Origin: CADCWK01 sp965218235
GTDB taxonomy: Bacteria > Chloroflexota > Chloroflexia > Thermomicrobiales > UBA6265
Assembly (NCBI GenBank): GCA_965218235.1
Contig: OZ244596.1
Location: 496,001-560,000 of the forward strand
Direction of reading: 5' to 3'
DNA: 64,000 nucleotides
The notes beneath the pieces are model-generated. The model saw nothing but the letters and a program-made list of their open reading frames with translations, was not told the DNA's origin and ran no database searches. This document shows, one piece after another, positions 8,742-17,985 of the stretch (its first letter is position 1; the number at the start of each line of letters is the position of its first letter). The translations under genes were made by a program, and so were the position numbers.

Positions 8742-9878
8742 TCACGCTCGCTCGCCGTGCCGGTCGATCGCCAGGGCGACGAGCGAATTGACGAGTTCCG
8801 TCAGCGGCATACCGCTCGCCTCCCAGAGGAGCGGGTACATGCTGGTCGCCGTGAAACCGGGGATGGTGTTGGCCTCGTTGATCCAGACTTCGCCGGTCGT
8901 CCGCTCGACAAAGAAGTCGACCCGGGCCAGCCCGGCGAGGTCCAACGCCCGGAACGCCTCGATCGCGACCCGCTGGATCTCGGCGACGGTCTCAGCCGTC
9001 AGGTCGGCCGGGATGATCAGCTCGCTGCCATCGAGGACATACTTGGCGTCGTAGTCGTAGAACTCGTTGGCCGGGACGATCTCGCCGACGACGCTGGCGA
9101 TCGGGTCCTCGTTGCCCAGGACCGAGACCTCGACCTCGCGGACGTCGACACCCCGCTCGACCAGGATGCGGCGGTCGTGGTGGGCGGCGATGTCCATCGC
9201 CTCGGCCAGCTCGGACGCGCCGTGGACCTTGCTGACGCCGACGCTACTGCCCATGTTGGCCGGTTTGACGAAGCAGGGGTAGCCGATCTCCGTCGCGATC
9301 CGGTCGCGCACGCCGTTCGGGTCGTTCCGCCACTCGCGTCGCTGTACGAGCAGCCACGGCACCTGCGGCAGGCCGACCTGGGCGAGGACCGTCTTGGCCA
9401 TCGCCTTGTCCATCGCGACCGCCGAGCCCAGCACGCCGGAGCCGACGTACGTCATCCCGGCAAGTTCCATCATGCCCTGGATCGTGCCGTCCTCCCCCCT
9501 CGGCCCGTGCAGGACCGGGAAGACGACGTCGATCCGACCAGCCACGACCTGACCGAAGCCAGTCGTCATGCTGCCCTCGGCAGATGCGTCGATCGGAACA
9601 AGACTCGCCGCCGCACCGTCGGTCGTCCCGTTTGACGAGCCGCCGTCAGACAGATGGAACAGCGGGGACGAGGCAGTCAGGGCCGCCATCGGGTCGTCGC
9701 TGGACAGCCAGTGACCGTCACGGGAGATGCCGATCGGCACGACCTCGTAGCGGGCCGGGTCGAGTGCGCCGATCACCGTCTGCGCCGACCGGAGCGAGAC
9801 GTCGTGCTCGTCCGACTGTCCACCGAAGATCACCGCGACCCGCACCCGGCCGTCCGCCGTCTGTCCGCGCTGACCCAT
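8742..9878 (-). CDS. ddl: D-alanine--D-alanine ligase
   Basis: 378 residues from ATG at 9878, which has gaaggagttccc immediately upstream; an ATG nine codons earlier lacks this. It joins two D-Ala molecules with ATP for peptidoglycan synthesis in the cytoplasm. Motifs are VIFGGQSDEHDVSL at the N-terminus, HGPRGEDGTIQG, YVGSGVLGSAVAMDKAMAK, CFVKPANMGSSVGVSKV and, at the end, VNEANTIPGFTATSMYPLLW, which are the ATP-grasp ligand and metal residues. It lies between the murC/B fusion and ftsZ. A TATAGT hexamer on the minus strand at 9917-9922 may be its -10. Confidence 0.95.
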   Translation of the reverse strand: MGQRGQTADGRVRVAVIFGGQSDEHDVSLRSAQTVIGALDPARYEVVPIGISRDGHWLSSDDPMAALTASSPLFHLSDGGSSNGTTDGAAASLVPIDASAEGSMTTGFGQVVAGRIDVVFPVLHGPRGEDGTIQGMMELAGMTYVGSGVLGSAVAMDKAMAKTVLAQVGLPQVPWLLVQRREWRNDPNGVRDRIATEIGYPCFVKPANMGSSVGVSKVHGASELAEAMDIAAHHDRRILVERGVDVREVEVSVLGNEDPIASVVGEIVPANEFYDYDAKYVLDGSELIIPADLTAETVAEIQRVAIEAFRALDLAGLARVDFFVERTTGEVWINEANTIPGFTATSMYPLLWEASGMPLTELVNSLVALAIDRHGERA

Positions 9879-10015
9879 GGGAACTCCTTCAGTGCTCGTC
9901 GGCAATGTGAACGGACACTATAGCGGTGGCTGGCGGAGGTTGGGTAGGAGTTCCGGCGGCCGCCTGATCTCTACGCGGTTGTCAAGATGAGTGCCCGGTC
10001 GCGTGCGACGCAGTT

Positions 10016-10079
10016 GTAGGGACATGGCTTGCCTTGTCCGCGCCGTCAGGCGCCATGCCACGGAGCGGTCCCGGTGCCT
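10016..10079. repeat. Dispersed intergenic repeat, family B copy 1
   Basis: The block starting gtagggacatggcttgcctt is repeated at 54944 with 23 identical bases, followed by a looser match in the next 35 bases (cgcc, then cg-agcggt-ccggtg). It sits in the gap between ddl and the murC/B gene, which otherwise holds the family C repeat and no gene. Confidence 0.75.
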
Positions 10080-10127
10080 GGGAACAGCGTGTTTCGACGT
10101 GACACGTCGGTGGCGATCATGGTCTCG

Positions 10128-10159
10128 CCTGACGGCGAAGGCCGCTGCGGCGGCCGGTC
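10128..10159. repeat. Dispersed intergenic repeat, family C copy 1
   Basis: These 32 bases match the reverse complement of 50900-50931 exactly. The core includes cgaaggccgctgcggcggcc and can form a small internal hairpin (ggccgctgcggcggcc). It is 18 bases downstream of the murC/B stop on that gene's strand, so it may also affect transcript ends. Confidence 0.75.
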
Positions 10160-10176
10160 ACCGCAAGCGGATGACC

Positions 10177-12633
10177 CTACGTCACGGCCCAATCGGTCGT
10201 CCAGGTGCCGTTGGCTGCGAACCGCTCGACCTCGACGCGGAGTTCGATCCCGTCTCGCTCCCGGATCGTGTCCTGGGCGTGGCGGATCAATTTGCGGACG
10301 TCCCCGGCGGTGGCCCGGTCGGTGTTGACGATCCAGTTGGCGTGCTTCGGCGAGAACTGCGCGCCGCCGATCCGGCGGCCCTTGAGCCCGGCCGTCTCGA
10401 TCAGCCGGCCGGCGTAGTCGCCCGGCGGGTTGGCGAAGACGGAGCCGGCGCAGGCTCCGGTCGGCTGGGTTTCGCGGCGGAAGCGGGCATGGTCGTCCGC
10501 GAGGGCGACCAGCGTCGTCCGGTCCGCCTTCGGCAGCCGGAACGTCGCGCTTAGGACGATCTCGCCGCGCGGCCGGGCAGCGGCCTTGATCCGGGTGTGA
10601 CGGTAGCTCGCTTCCATCCAGGTCGCCGGCTCGTCCCGGACCTCGCCGTCAACGCTCAACAGCCGCACAGATTCGAGGTGGTCCCTGAGCTCGGTCCCAT
10701 GCGCTCCGGCGTTATTCACCGTCGCGCCGCCGATCGTGCCGGGCAGCCCGACGCCCCAGTCCAGCCCCGCCCAGCCGTGCTCGGCGGCGTAGCGTCCGGT
10801 CCACGACAGCGGGGCCTGCGCCCCGACCGTCAGGCGGACGCTGTCGCCGAGGTCCTCAATTTCGACCAGCCCGTCGGCTCGCTCGCCAGGGGTCCGGGCA
10901 AGGATGACCAGTCCGCGGATGCCCTCGTCCGGGATCAGCATGTTGCTGCCGCCACCGAAGACGGTCACCGGCAGCCCCTGTTTACGACCCCAGCGGACGG
11001 CGGCGATGAGGTGGTCGGCGTTGGCGGCCCGGATCAGGGCGTCGGCCGGTCCCCCGATCCGCCAGGTGGTGTAGAGGCTCATCGGCGCCCGCCGCTGGAT
11101 CTTCAGCCCGTCCGTTCCCGGGACGGTCTCGACCGCCGCGCGGGTGGCGCGGGCGGCTCTGGTTGGCGCGGAGATCACGTCTCCGGTGGGCGCTGACCGG
11201 GCGGGCAAGCTACTCGACGCGGCTCCCGCCCGGTCACGCAATTTCTCGAGCAGCAGAGGGCCGAGCCCCGTGACCGTCCCCGCGCCGACAGTCAGCAGGA
11301 CATCGTCCAGTTTGAGCAGCACCGCGAGCCGATCGCCCGCTTCGGGGACGGCCCCACCAGCTTGGGCACCCGGGATGAGATCGACCAGCTGGTGAGACGT
11401 GACGCCGAGCGTGTCGGTCTCGCGGGCGGCGTAGATGTCCAGCACGACGGCGAGGTCGGCGGCGGACAGCGCGGTCGCGAAGTCGGTCAGCAGGGCGTGG
11501 GTCCGGGAATAGGTGTGTGGCTGGAAGGCGACGACGATCCGCCGGCCGGGGAAGCGCGATCGGGCGGCGCCGATCGTCGCGGCGACCTCCTTCGGGTGGT
11601 GGGCGTAGTCGTCGATGACCGTCACCCCGGCCGCCTCGCCCTTGGGCTCGAACCGACGGCCGATTCCGGTGTATGTCCCGAGGGCGGCGGCGGCGGCGGC
11701 CGGGTCGTGCCCGAGCGCGGCAAGCACCGCGAGGGCGGCCAGAGCGTTGCGGGCGTTGTGGGTACCGGGGACCTGGAGCGTCAGGGCGTAGCGTTCGCCG
11801 TCCGGCGCCTGAGCCAGCCAGCCGGCATCGCCGGCGACCAGCCGCCAGTCGCTCCCGAGCTCCTCGCCAATCGTGACGACGGTGATCGCCGAGCGGTCCG
11901 CCGCCCGGGCGACGCGGGCGGCGCCGTCGTCATCCGCGGCGATGACGAGCGTCCCGCCGGGCCGGATCTGACCGATGAAATCGACGAATGCCCGATCGTA
12001 GGCGGCCTGGTCCGGGAACAGATCCGGGTGGTCGTAGTCGACGTTGTTGACGATCGCGACGTCGGGGTGGAGCTGGAGGAACGAGTAGTCGTACTCGTCG
12101 GCCTCGACGACCATCTCCTCGCCACTCCCGGCGGCAGCGTTGGTGCCGGTCCGGCCAATGACGGCGCCGATGGCGTAGGAGGGGTCGGCTCCGAGCGCCC
12201 CGAGCGCGACGACGAGCATCCCGCTGGTCGTCGACTTGCCGTGCGACCCGGCGACGGCGACGCCGCGCCGAGCATCGCTCAGCATCCCGAGCAGCCGGGC
12301 CCGCTTGATGACCGGGACCCCGCGCGCCTCGGCCGCCCGGACCTCAGCGTTGGCGCCCCGGATCGCGGCGGTGATGACGACCAGATCGGCGGCCCCCACC
12401 AGGGTCGCATCGTCATGGCCGATCGTGACGGCGATTCCCTCCGAGCGCAGGGCATCGGTGATGTCCGAGGCGGTCGAGTCCGAGCCCGAGACGACGTAGC
12501 CCCAGCGGTGCAGCAGCCGGGCCAGCCCGCTCATCCCGATCCCGCCGACGCCAACGAAGTGGATGGCACTGCCCAGCGCGGGGAGCCCACCGGGGTAGTC
12601 GGGCATAGCGGGGGCAGATTTCGGATCGGTCAT
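10177..12633 (-). CDS. murC/murB: Fused MurC-MurB: UDP-MurNAc--L-alanine ligase / UDP-GlcNAc-enolpyruvate reductase
   Basis: 818 residues. Residues 1-470 are MurC: nucleotide-binding start HFVGVGGIGMSGLARLL, P-loop GSHGKSTT (129-136), EADEYDYSF, THNARNALAA and DDYAHHPKEV. A linker of about 40 residues rich in Ala, Ser, Thr and Arg follows. Residues 509-818 are MurB: TTWRIGGPAD and FGGGSNML for FAD, GLPGTIGGATVNNAGAHG, SYRHTRIK, and the catalytic-Ser motif GSVFANP. The fusion would make UDP-MurNAc and then UDP-MurNAc-L-Ala on one polypeptide. Enzyme order on the polypeptide is reversed relative to the pathway. Both domains look complete. Confidence 0.95.
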   Translation of the reverse strand: MTDPKSAPAMPDYPGGLPALGSAIHFVGVGGIGMSGLARLLHRWGYVVSGSDSTASDITDALRSEGIAVTIGHDDATLVGAADLVVITAAIRGANAEVRAAEARGVPVIKRARLLGMLSDARRGVAVAGSHGKSTTSGMLVVALGALGADPSYAIGAVIGRTGTNAAAGSGEEMVVEADEYDYSFLQLHPDVAIVNNVDYDHPDLFPDQAAYDRAFVDFIGQIRPGGTLVIAADDDGAARVARAADRSAITVVTIGEELGSDWRLVAGDAGWLAQAPDGERYALTLQVPGTHNARNALAALAVLAALGHDPAAAAAALGTYTGIGRRFEPKGEAAGVTVIDDYAHHPKEVAATIGAARSRFPGRRIVVAFQPHTYSRTHALLTDFATALSAADLAVVLDIYAARETDTLGVTSHQLVDLIPGAQAGGAVPEAGDRLAVLLKLDDVLLTVGAGTVTGLGPLLLEKLRDRAGAASSSLPARSAPTGDVISAPTRAARATRAAVETVPGTDGLKIQRRAPMSLYTTWRIGGPADALIRAANADHLIAAVRWGRKQGLPVTVFGGGSNMLIPDEGIRGLVILARTPGERADGLVEIEDLGDSVRLTVGAQAPLSWTGRYAAEHGWAGLDWGVGLPGTIGGATVNNAGAHGTELRDHLESVRLLSVDGEVRDEPATWMEASYRHTRIKAAARPRGEIVLSATFRLPKADRTTLVALADDHARFRRETQPTGACAGSVFANPPGDYAGRLIETAGLKGRRIGGAQFSPKHANWIVNTDRATAGDVRKLIRHAQDTIRERDGIELRVEVERFAANGTWTTDWAVT

Positions 12634-12680
12634 CGGGACAGAAACCTCCGGTGTGGCGGACTGTTGTCCGCGCTCTCCCG

Positions 12681-12820
12681 GCCAGAAGGGACCGGCTGAA
12701 CGACATTGGTCGCGTACGAGGCGGCCAGGAGCGACGCACTCAAAATCGAAACGGATCTGGTGTCGAACGACGTCGAATCGAACGTCGCTCAGCCGTTGCC
12801 TTCAGGGCTCACCAGACGCT
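12681..12820. repeat. Family A inverted-end element, copy 1
   Basis: The left end contains gaagggaccggctgaacgac; the right end (about 12785-12820) is its imperfect inverse (cagccgttgccttcaggg). Total length is about 140 bp. The right end overlaps the last codons and stop of murD, so the end of MurD is encoded by repeat sequence. Similar units occur at 48757-48900 and 58202-58343, with single ends at 43156-43256 and 44614-44648. Confidence 0.65.
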
Positions 12821-14306
12821 GGGTCGGTTCAGTCTCTGCCGCACCGGATTCGCAAATCTCATGGACCCGCCGGACGGCGGCACGGAACTGCTCGCCCCGG
12901 TCGAACTCGTCCCGGAACAGGCCGAACGAGGCGCAGCCGGGCGAGAGCAGGACGACATCCCCCGACTGGGACGAGCGGTGGGCGGCAAGAGTGGCATCGA
13001 GGATCGACTGGTAGGGGCCAGCGGGTTTACCACCATCGGTCAGGATCGCGTCTCGTAATCGCGGGGTGACCGAGCCATCGAGGAGGTGGATCGACCAGGT
13101 GTCCCGGGCGACCGTCTCCGCCAGGCGGGAGAGATCAACCGACTTGTCGGCACCACCACCGATCCAGTGGACCCGGCGGCCCGGGAAGGCGCTCAGGGCG
13201 GCGATCGCGGCGGCCGGCGCGGTCGCGGTGGTGTCGTTGATATACAGGACGCCGGCAATCTCGCCGACCTCCTCCATCCGGTGCGGAACCCCGCGGAACT
13301 CGCCGAGCGCAGAGCGCAGGACGAGGTCGCGAGCGCCGAGCGACCGGCCGACGGCCAGTGCGGCCAGTGCGTTTCGGGCGCCGTGGTCGCCGGCAAGCGG
13401 GAGTCCGCCGGGCCGGTCGACCCGCACCTCGCCGGCCTCGTCCCGCACGACATATTGGTCACCGGACAGCCAGGCTCCCCGGCCACCATCGTCGCTCAGG
13501 CCGAACGGGATCACGGTCGCAGACGTCCTTCCCGCTCCCAGCCAGACGAGCGGATCGTCGCGGTTCAGGATCGCGACCTGCCCGGCGACCTGAGCAGCCA
13601 GCAGCCCGAGCTTGGTCGCGGCGTAGTCCGCGAAGCCGTCGTAGGTGTTGAGATGGTCCTCACTGATGTTGGTGATAACGGCGACCCGCGGGGCCAGCCG
13701 GTGCTCGATCAGGGACTCGATCTGCCATGACGACAGCTCGACCACGACCGGCGCCTCCGGCGTGAGCCTGTCCAACTGGGTGAGGGCCGAGATGCCCATG
13801 TTCCCGGCCAGGACCGTCTCCGGGAACTCGTCGCGGAGCAGGTGGGCGATCAGGGTCGAGGTGGTGGTCTTGCCCTTGGTCCCAGTCACGCCGACGATCG
13901 GGGCGCGGCAGGCCCGGAAGAACAGGCTCATCTCCATCTCGACCGGGATGCTCTCCCGCCGGGCCAGCTCGAGCAGCGGTGCCCGGCGCGGGATCGCCGG
14001 GTTGCGGACGACCATGTCCGCCCCGCTGGCCCGGAAGTCCGCCTCGTCGTGCCCACCCAGCACCAGCCGGACCGGGAGCCCATCCAGCTCCCGGATCGCA
14101 TCGCCGAGTTGATCGGCGGTCTTGCCGTCAGTCGCCGTGACGACAGCGCCCTGCCCGACCAGCCAGCGGATCACACCAACCCCGCCGCCACGGGTGCCAA
14201 TGCCCATTACCGTGACGCGCCGACCTTCGAGAGATGGCAACGCGGACGGTGTGGCGGAGCTTTCCGGACCGGATCCAGTAATGTCGGGAGAGTGGGTGTC
14301 GGTCAT
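12789..14306 (-). CDS. murD: UDP-N-acetylmuramoylalanine--D-glutamate ligase
   Basis: 505 residues, slightly longer than usual because of a 27-residue polar N-terminal extension. It adds D-Glu to UDP-MurNAc-L-Ala in the cytoplasm. Motifs are VTVMGIGTRGGGVGVIRWL, the P-loop VTGTKGKTTTSTLI, ELSSWQIESL, NISEDHLNTY, HGARNALAALA, the H-R-M-E-E-V region and NDTTATAPAA. The downstream gap to murC/B (155 bases) is occupied by a family A repeat whose inverted end overlaps the 3' end of this gene. Upstream is mraY, 42 bases away. Confidence 0.95.
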   Translation of the reverse strand: MTDTHSPDITGSGPESSATPSALPSLEGRRVTVMGIGTRGGGVGVIRWLVGQGAVVTATDGKTADQLGDAIRELDGLPVRLVLGGHDEADFRASGADMVVRNPAIPRRAPLLELARRESIPVEMEMSLFFRACRAPIVGVTGTKGKTTTSTLIAHLLRDEFPETVLAGNMGISALTQLDRLTPEAPVVVELSSWQIESLIEHRLAPRVAVITNISEDHLNTYDGFADYAATKLGLLAAQVAGQVAILNRDDPLVWLGAGRTSATVIPFGLSDDGGRGAWLSGDQYVVRDEAGEVRVDRPGGLPLAGDHGARNALAALAVGRSLGARDLVLRSALGEFRGVPHRMEEVGEIAGVLYINDTTATAPAAAIAALSAFPGRRVHWIGGGADKSVDLSRLAETVARDTWSIHLLDGSVTPRLRDAILTDGGKPAGPYQSILDATLAAHRSSQSGDVVLLSPGCASFGLFRDEFDRGEQFRAAVRRVHEICESGAAETEPTQRLVSPEGNG

Positions 14307-14348
14307 CGTCTGTCTCTCGGGCGAACGTCGATCGGATGGGCGCGAGGA

Positions 14349-15413
14349 CTAGAGCAGGGCCAGCGCGACGCCGAGCAGACCGGAGATCATGCCGACCATC
14401 CAGAACCGCATGGCGACCTGGGTCTCGGACCAGCCGATTACCTCGAAGTGGTGGTGAAGCGGAGTGATCTTGAACAGCCGCTTGCCGTTCGTCAGCTTGA
14501 AGTAGGCGACCTGGAGGATCACCGAGACGGCCTCGCAGACGAAGACGAAACCGACGACGGGCAGCAGCAGCCACTGGCCGGTCATGAACGCCGCCGTCGC
14601 CAGGGCCGCCCCGAGGGCGAGCGAGCCGACGTCGCCCATGAAGACCTGGGCCGGGAAGGCGTTGAACCAGAGGAAGCCCATCAGGGCACCGACGATGATG
14701 AAGCAGAAGGCGACGACCCCGACCTGCCCCTGGACGTAGGCGATGATTCCATAGGCGCAGAAGGCGACGGCGGCGGTCCCGGCGGCGAGCGTGTCGAGCC
14801 CGTCGGTCAGGTTGACGGCGTTGGCGAAGCCGATGATCGCGACCATCGCCACCGGGATGTAGAGCCAGCCGATGCTGAACTGTCCGAGGAACGGCACGTA
14901 GATGTCGTGCAGCCCAAGCCCCCAGGGGTCGGGCAGGTGAAGGATCAGGGCGGCGACGAGACCGAACAGCACCAGCCACAGCATCTTCATCCGGGCGGTC
15001 ATCCCGCCCTTCACTGACCCGACCAGGCTCTGCCGGTCGTCGAGCGCCCCGAGGATCGCCGCGGCGACGAGGACGCCGATCGGGAGCAGCATCGAGAGCC
15101 GCCCGACGACGTTGAAGAGCCCGGTCAGGATCAGGATCGGGGCGATGAAGATGACGCCTCCCATCGTCGGAGTGCCGGTCTTAACGAGGTGGGTCGTCGG
15201 CCCGTCGGCCCGGACCTGTTTGCCGAACCGGCGCTGGCGCAGATAGTTCAGTATCGGGCGACCGAGCAGCAGCGTCAGGACGAACGCCAGCCCAGAGAGC
15301 CCCAGCGAGGCGGCCATGTTGTTGCCGGGGTCGGTCGGCAGGACGCTCACGTTCGCGAGTGGGAGGGGGAGCGCGGACAGCCCGGCGAGGACCGTCCCGT
15401 TGGCGATCATCAT
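14349..15413 (-). CDS. mraY: Phospho-N-acetylmuramoyl-pentapeptide transferase
   Basis: 354 residues with about ten membrane helices. It transfers phospho-MurNAc-pentapeptide to undecaprenyl phosphate to make lipid I. Signature motifs are GTPTMGGVIF, ALDDRQSLVG (catalytic Asp pair), GFANAVNLTDGLDTLA, FMGDVGSLALGA and KITPLHHHFEV. The start overlaps the murF stop by 4 bases (ATGA), so the two are probably translationally coupled. The substrate pentapeptide needs MurE, whose gene is not in this cluster. Confidence 0.96.
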   Translation of the reverse strand: MMIANGTVLAGLSALPLPLANVSVLPTDPGNNMAASLGLSGLAFVLTLLLGRPILNYLRQRRFGKQVRADGPTTHLVKTGTPTMGGVIFIAPILILTGLFNVVGRLSMLLPIGVLVAAAILGALDDRQSLVGSVKGGMTARMKMLWLVLFGLVAALILHLPDPWGLGLHDIYVPFLGQFSIGWLYIPVAMVAIIGFANAVNLTDGLDTLAAGTAAVAFCAYGIIAYVQGQVGVVAFCFIIVGALMGFLWFNAFPAQVFMGDVGSLALGAALATAAFMTGQWLLLPVVGFVFVCEAVSVILQVAYFKLTNGKRLFKITPLHHHFEVIGWSETQVAMRFWMVGMISGLLGVALALL

Positions 15414-16861
15414 TTGGCCCGCTCCGAATGGTCATCCGGGCCGGGCGTCGGCAGGGTGATGGCACTGACGATGGTCTCCATCCTCAGCCCGCGCGATCCC
15501 TTGAGGAGCACGACATCCCCTTCCCGCAGTTCGCCCTTGAGGTACGCGATGAGGTCGTCCCGCTGATCCTCGTCGAACGATCGGACGGCGGTCTTCGGGC
15601 CGTCCCCGGTCGTGACCACCGCGATGACCTCCTCGGCGATGATCCTGGCCAGTTCGCCGAAAGTGATGACCAGGTCGGCGACCTCCGCCGCCCGGCGCCC
15701 GACGACCCGATGCTCCTCGTCGGTCAGCTCGCCGAGCTCCCGCATGTCCCCCAGCACAGCGATCGTCCGTGTCGCGCGAAGCTCGTCGAGCAGCCCGATA
15801 GCGGAGAGCACCGACGGCGGCGAGGCATTGTAGGTATCGTCGATCACCTGGGAACCGTTCGGCCCGGCCATGATAAGCAGCCGGACCTGAACGTCCTGGT
15901 TGTCGAAGCCGGGCAGCATCTCGGAGATATGCAGACCGAGCCCGTGGCCGACGGCAAACGCCGCCAGCGCCAGCTGGACGGCATGGCCCCCGATCAGCGG
16001 GACCCGGACCTTGTACCGGTCGCCATCGAGATGGAGCCAGAAGCGGGTGCCCTTCAGCCCGTCAGTCACGACCTCGTCCGCCCAGACATCGTTGTCGTTC
16101 CCGAGCCCGTAGGTGATGACGCGGGCCGGCGTCTGTCCGGCCATCGCCCGGACGCGCGGGTCGTCCCCATTCAGGACGGCGACGCCGGAGGCTTCGAGCG
16201 CGGCAACAAGCTCGGCCTTGGTCTCGGCGATGGCCTCGATCGTCCCCATCCGCTCGAGGTGGACCGGGTAGACGTTCGTGACAACCGCCACGCCTGGCCG
16301 GGCGATGTCGGCCAGCAGTGCGAGCTCGCCAAAGGCGTAGGCCCCGCCCATCTCCAGGACCGCGACCTCGTCCCGCGGACTGACCTCGAGCAGCGACAGC
16401 GGCAGTCCGATCTCGTTGTTGAGGTTGCCGGGGCTGCGATAGGTCCGAAACCGGCCGCTCAGGACCGCCGCGACGACCTCCTTGGTGCTCGTCTTGCCGA
16501 TACTGCCCGTGATCCCGACGACGATCAGGCCGTCGCCACGGGCGAGGCGGACCGACCGGGCCAGACGCTGGAGGGCCACGATCGTATCGTCGACAACGAG
16601 CAGGGGGAACGTCTCTGGCTGGCCCTCGGCATCGGCCCAGTCGCGCGCGACGATCGCCGCGACGGCGCCCCGGGACCGGGCCGACTCGATGAAGGCATGA
16701 CCGTCGAGCTGCTCGCCGCGGATCGCGATGAAGACGTCGCCGTCTCCGACTGAGCGGGAGTCCCGCTCGATCATCGTCACCCGCCGGTTCGGTAGGAGCT
16801 CACCCCGCAGTTCCGCCCCGAGTCCGGCGATGAGGTCGCTGACCAACATCGGCGTCACCAC
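15410..16861 (-). CDS. murF: UDP-MurNAc-tripeptide--D-alanyl-D-alanine ligase
   Basis: 483 residues. It attaches the D-Ala-D-Ala dipeptide made by Ddl to the UDP-MurNAc-tripeptide. Motifs are DSRSVGDGDVFIAIRGEQ at the N-terminus, the P-loop GITGSIGKTSTKEV, SPGNLNNEIGLPLSL, EMGGAYAFGELALL, TNVYPVHLERMG and the C-terminal DDTYNASPPSV. It overlaps rsmH by 7 bases and mraY by 4 bases, consistent with one operon. murE, usually immediately upstream of murF, is missing here. Confidence 0.95.
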   Translation of the reverse strand: MVTPMLVSDLIAGLGAELRGELLPNRRVTMIERDSRSVGDGDVFIAIRGEQLDGHAFIESARSRGAVAAIVARDWADAEGQPETFPLLVVDDTIVALQRLARSVRLARGDGLIVVGITGSIGKTSTKEVVAAVLSGRFRTYRSPGNLNNEIGLPLSLLEVSPRDEVAVLEMGGAYAFGELALLADIARPGVAVVTNVYPVHLERMGTIEAIAETKAELVAALEASGVAVLNGDDPRVRAMAGQTPARVITYGLGNDNDVWADEVVTDGLKGTRFWLHLDGDRYKVRVPLIGGHAVQLALAAFAVGHGLGLHISEMLPGFDNQDVQVRLLIMAGPNGSQVIDDTYNASPPSVLSAIGLLDELRATRTIAVLGDMRELGELTDEEHRVVGRRAAEVADLVITFGELARIIAEEVIAVVTTGDGPKTAVRSFDEDQRDDLIAYLKGELREGDVVLLKGSRGLRMETIVSAITLPTPGPDDHSERAK

Positions 16862-17985
16862 TTGCCTCCTGGAATCATCTCGTAAACCCGCTCCGTATCC
16901 TGCGTCGAACCGGGTACCGGACGGCCATCCGCCGTCAGCCGCTCGGCGATCCGCAGGATGGCGCTTCGGCTCCGGGGGTTGATTGCCGTCTCGTCCGGAG
17001 TCGCCTTGATCGACCCACCCACCTTCCGCAGCGACGGGACTGTACCGCAGGTGCAGACCGGCTGATGCGGCGGGCAGACGCAGGTGGCCGCCGCGTCGGC
17101 GATAAACCGCTTGACGATGCGGTCTTCCAGGGAGTGGAAGCTGATTACCGCCAGGCGCCCACCGGGCGGGAGCAGGCCGACCGCGGCGGCGAGTCCCTCG
17201 GGGAGCGCGTCCAGCTCACCGTTGACCACGATCCGGAGCGCCTGGAAGGTCCGGGTCGCCGGGTGAGTCTCGCCGCGACGGCCACCGACGGCGCGCTCGA
17301 TGACGGCCGCGAGGTCGGCGGTCGAGGCGATCGGATCGAGCGACCGACGGGCGACGATCGCCGCCGCGATCCGGCGGGAGCGATGCTCCTCGCCGTACCG
17401 ATAGATCAGACCAGCCAGTTCGGTCTCGGCCAGCATATTGACCAGATCGGCGGCCGGGATGCCGGTGGTCGGGTCGAACCGCATGTCGAGCGGGCCGGCT
17501 AACCGGAAGGCGAAACCACGATCAGCCGTATCGAGCTGGAAGGACGACAGCCCGAGATCGAGCAGGACGCCATCGACCGAGGTCAGGCCGATGCCGGCCA
17601 GCAGGGTATCCAGATTCCGGAAGTTCCCGTGGACCATCGTCAGGCGACGGGACGAACCTGCCTGGTTCGCCTCGAGTTCCCGGCGCAGGGCATCGCCCCG
17701 GTCGATGGCGGCGGGGTCCGCATCGACGCCGATCACCCGACCGGTTGGTGCCGAAGCGTCCAGCAGGGCGCGGGTGTGCCCCCCGCCTCCGAAGGTACCG
17801 TCGACGTAGATCCCATCTGGTCGTGGGCGCAGCGCCTCGACCGACCGCCGGAGCAGGACGGGCACATGACCACCATCGGCGCGATGAATCGTGCGCTGCC
17901 GGCTGGCCAATCCGGGCGTGGTGATGTCGTCGGAGGATGGTCCAGTGAGGAGACGAGCGCTCTTTCGTGACATGGCGGCAAGCAT
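16855..17985 (-). CDS. rsmH: 16S rRNA (cytosine-1402-N4)-methyltransferase
   Basis: 376 residues from ATG at 17985, preceded by ctggaggcgg; a second Met is four codons in. It methylates C1402 of 16S rRNA with S-adenosylmethionine. Motifs are HVPVLLRRSVEAL, the SAM site YVDGTFGGGGHTRALL, GVDADPAAI, GVLLDLGLSSFQLD, DMRFDP, TRTFQALRIVVNGEL and the C-terminal SFHSLEDRIVKRF. There is a 40-residue N-terminal extension. It is the first gene of the wall/division cluster; mraZ, ftsL and ftsI, its usual neighbours, are not here. Confidence 0.96.
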   Translation of the reverse strand: MLAAMSRKSARLLTGPSSDDITTPGLASRQRTIHRADGGHVPVLLRRSVEALRPRPDGIYVDGTFGGGGHTRALLDASAPTGRVIGVDADPAAIDRGDALRRELEANQAGSSRRLTMVHGNFRNLDTLLAGIGLTSVDGVLLDLGLSSFQLDTADRGFAFRLAGPLDMRFDPTTGIPAADLVNMLAETELAGLIYRYGEEHRSRRIAAAIVARRSLDPIASTADLAAVIERAVGGRRGETHPATRTFQALRIVVNGELDALPEGLAAAVGLLPPGGRLAVISFHSLEDRIVKRFIADAAATCVCPPHQPVCTCGTVPSLRKVGGSIKATPDETAINPRSRSAILRIAERLTADGRPVPGSTQDTERVYEMIPGGKW

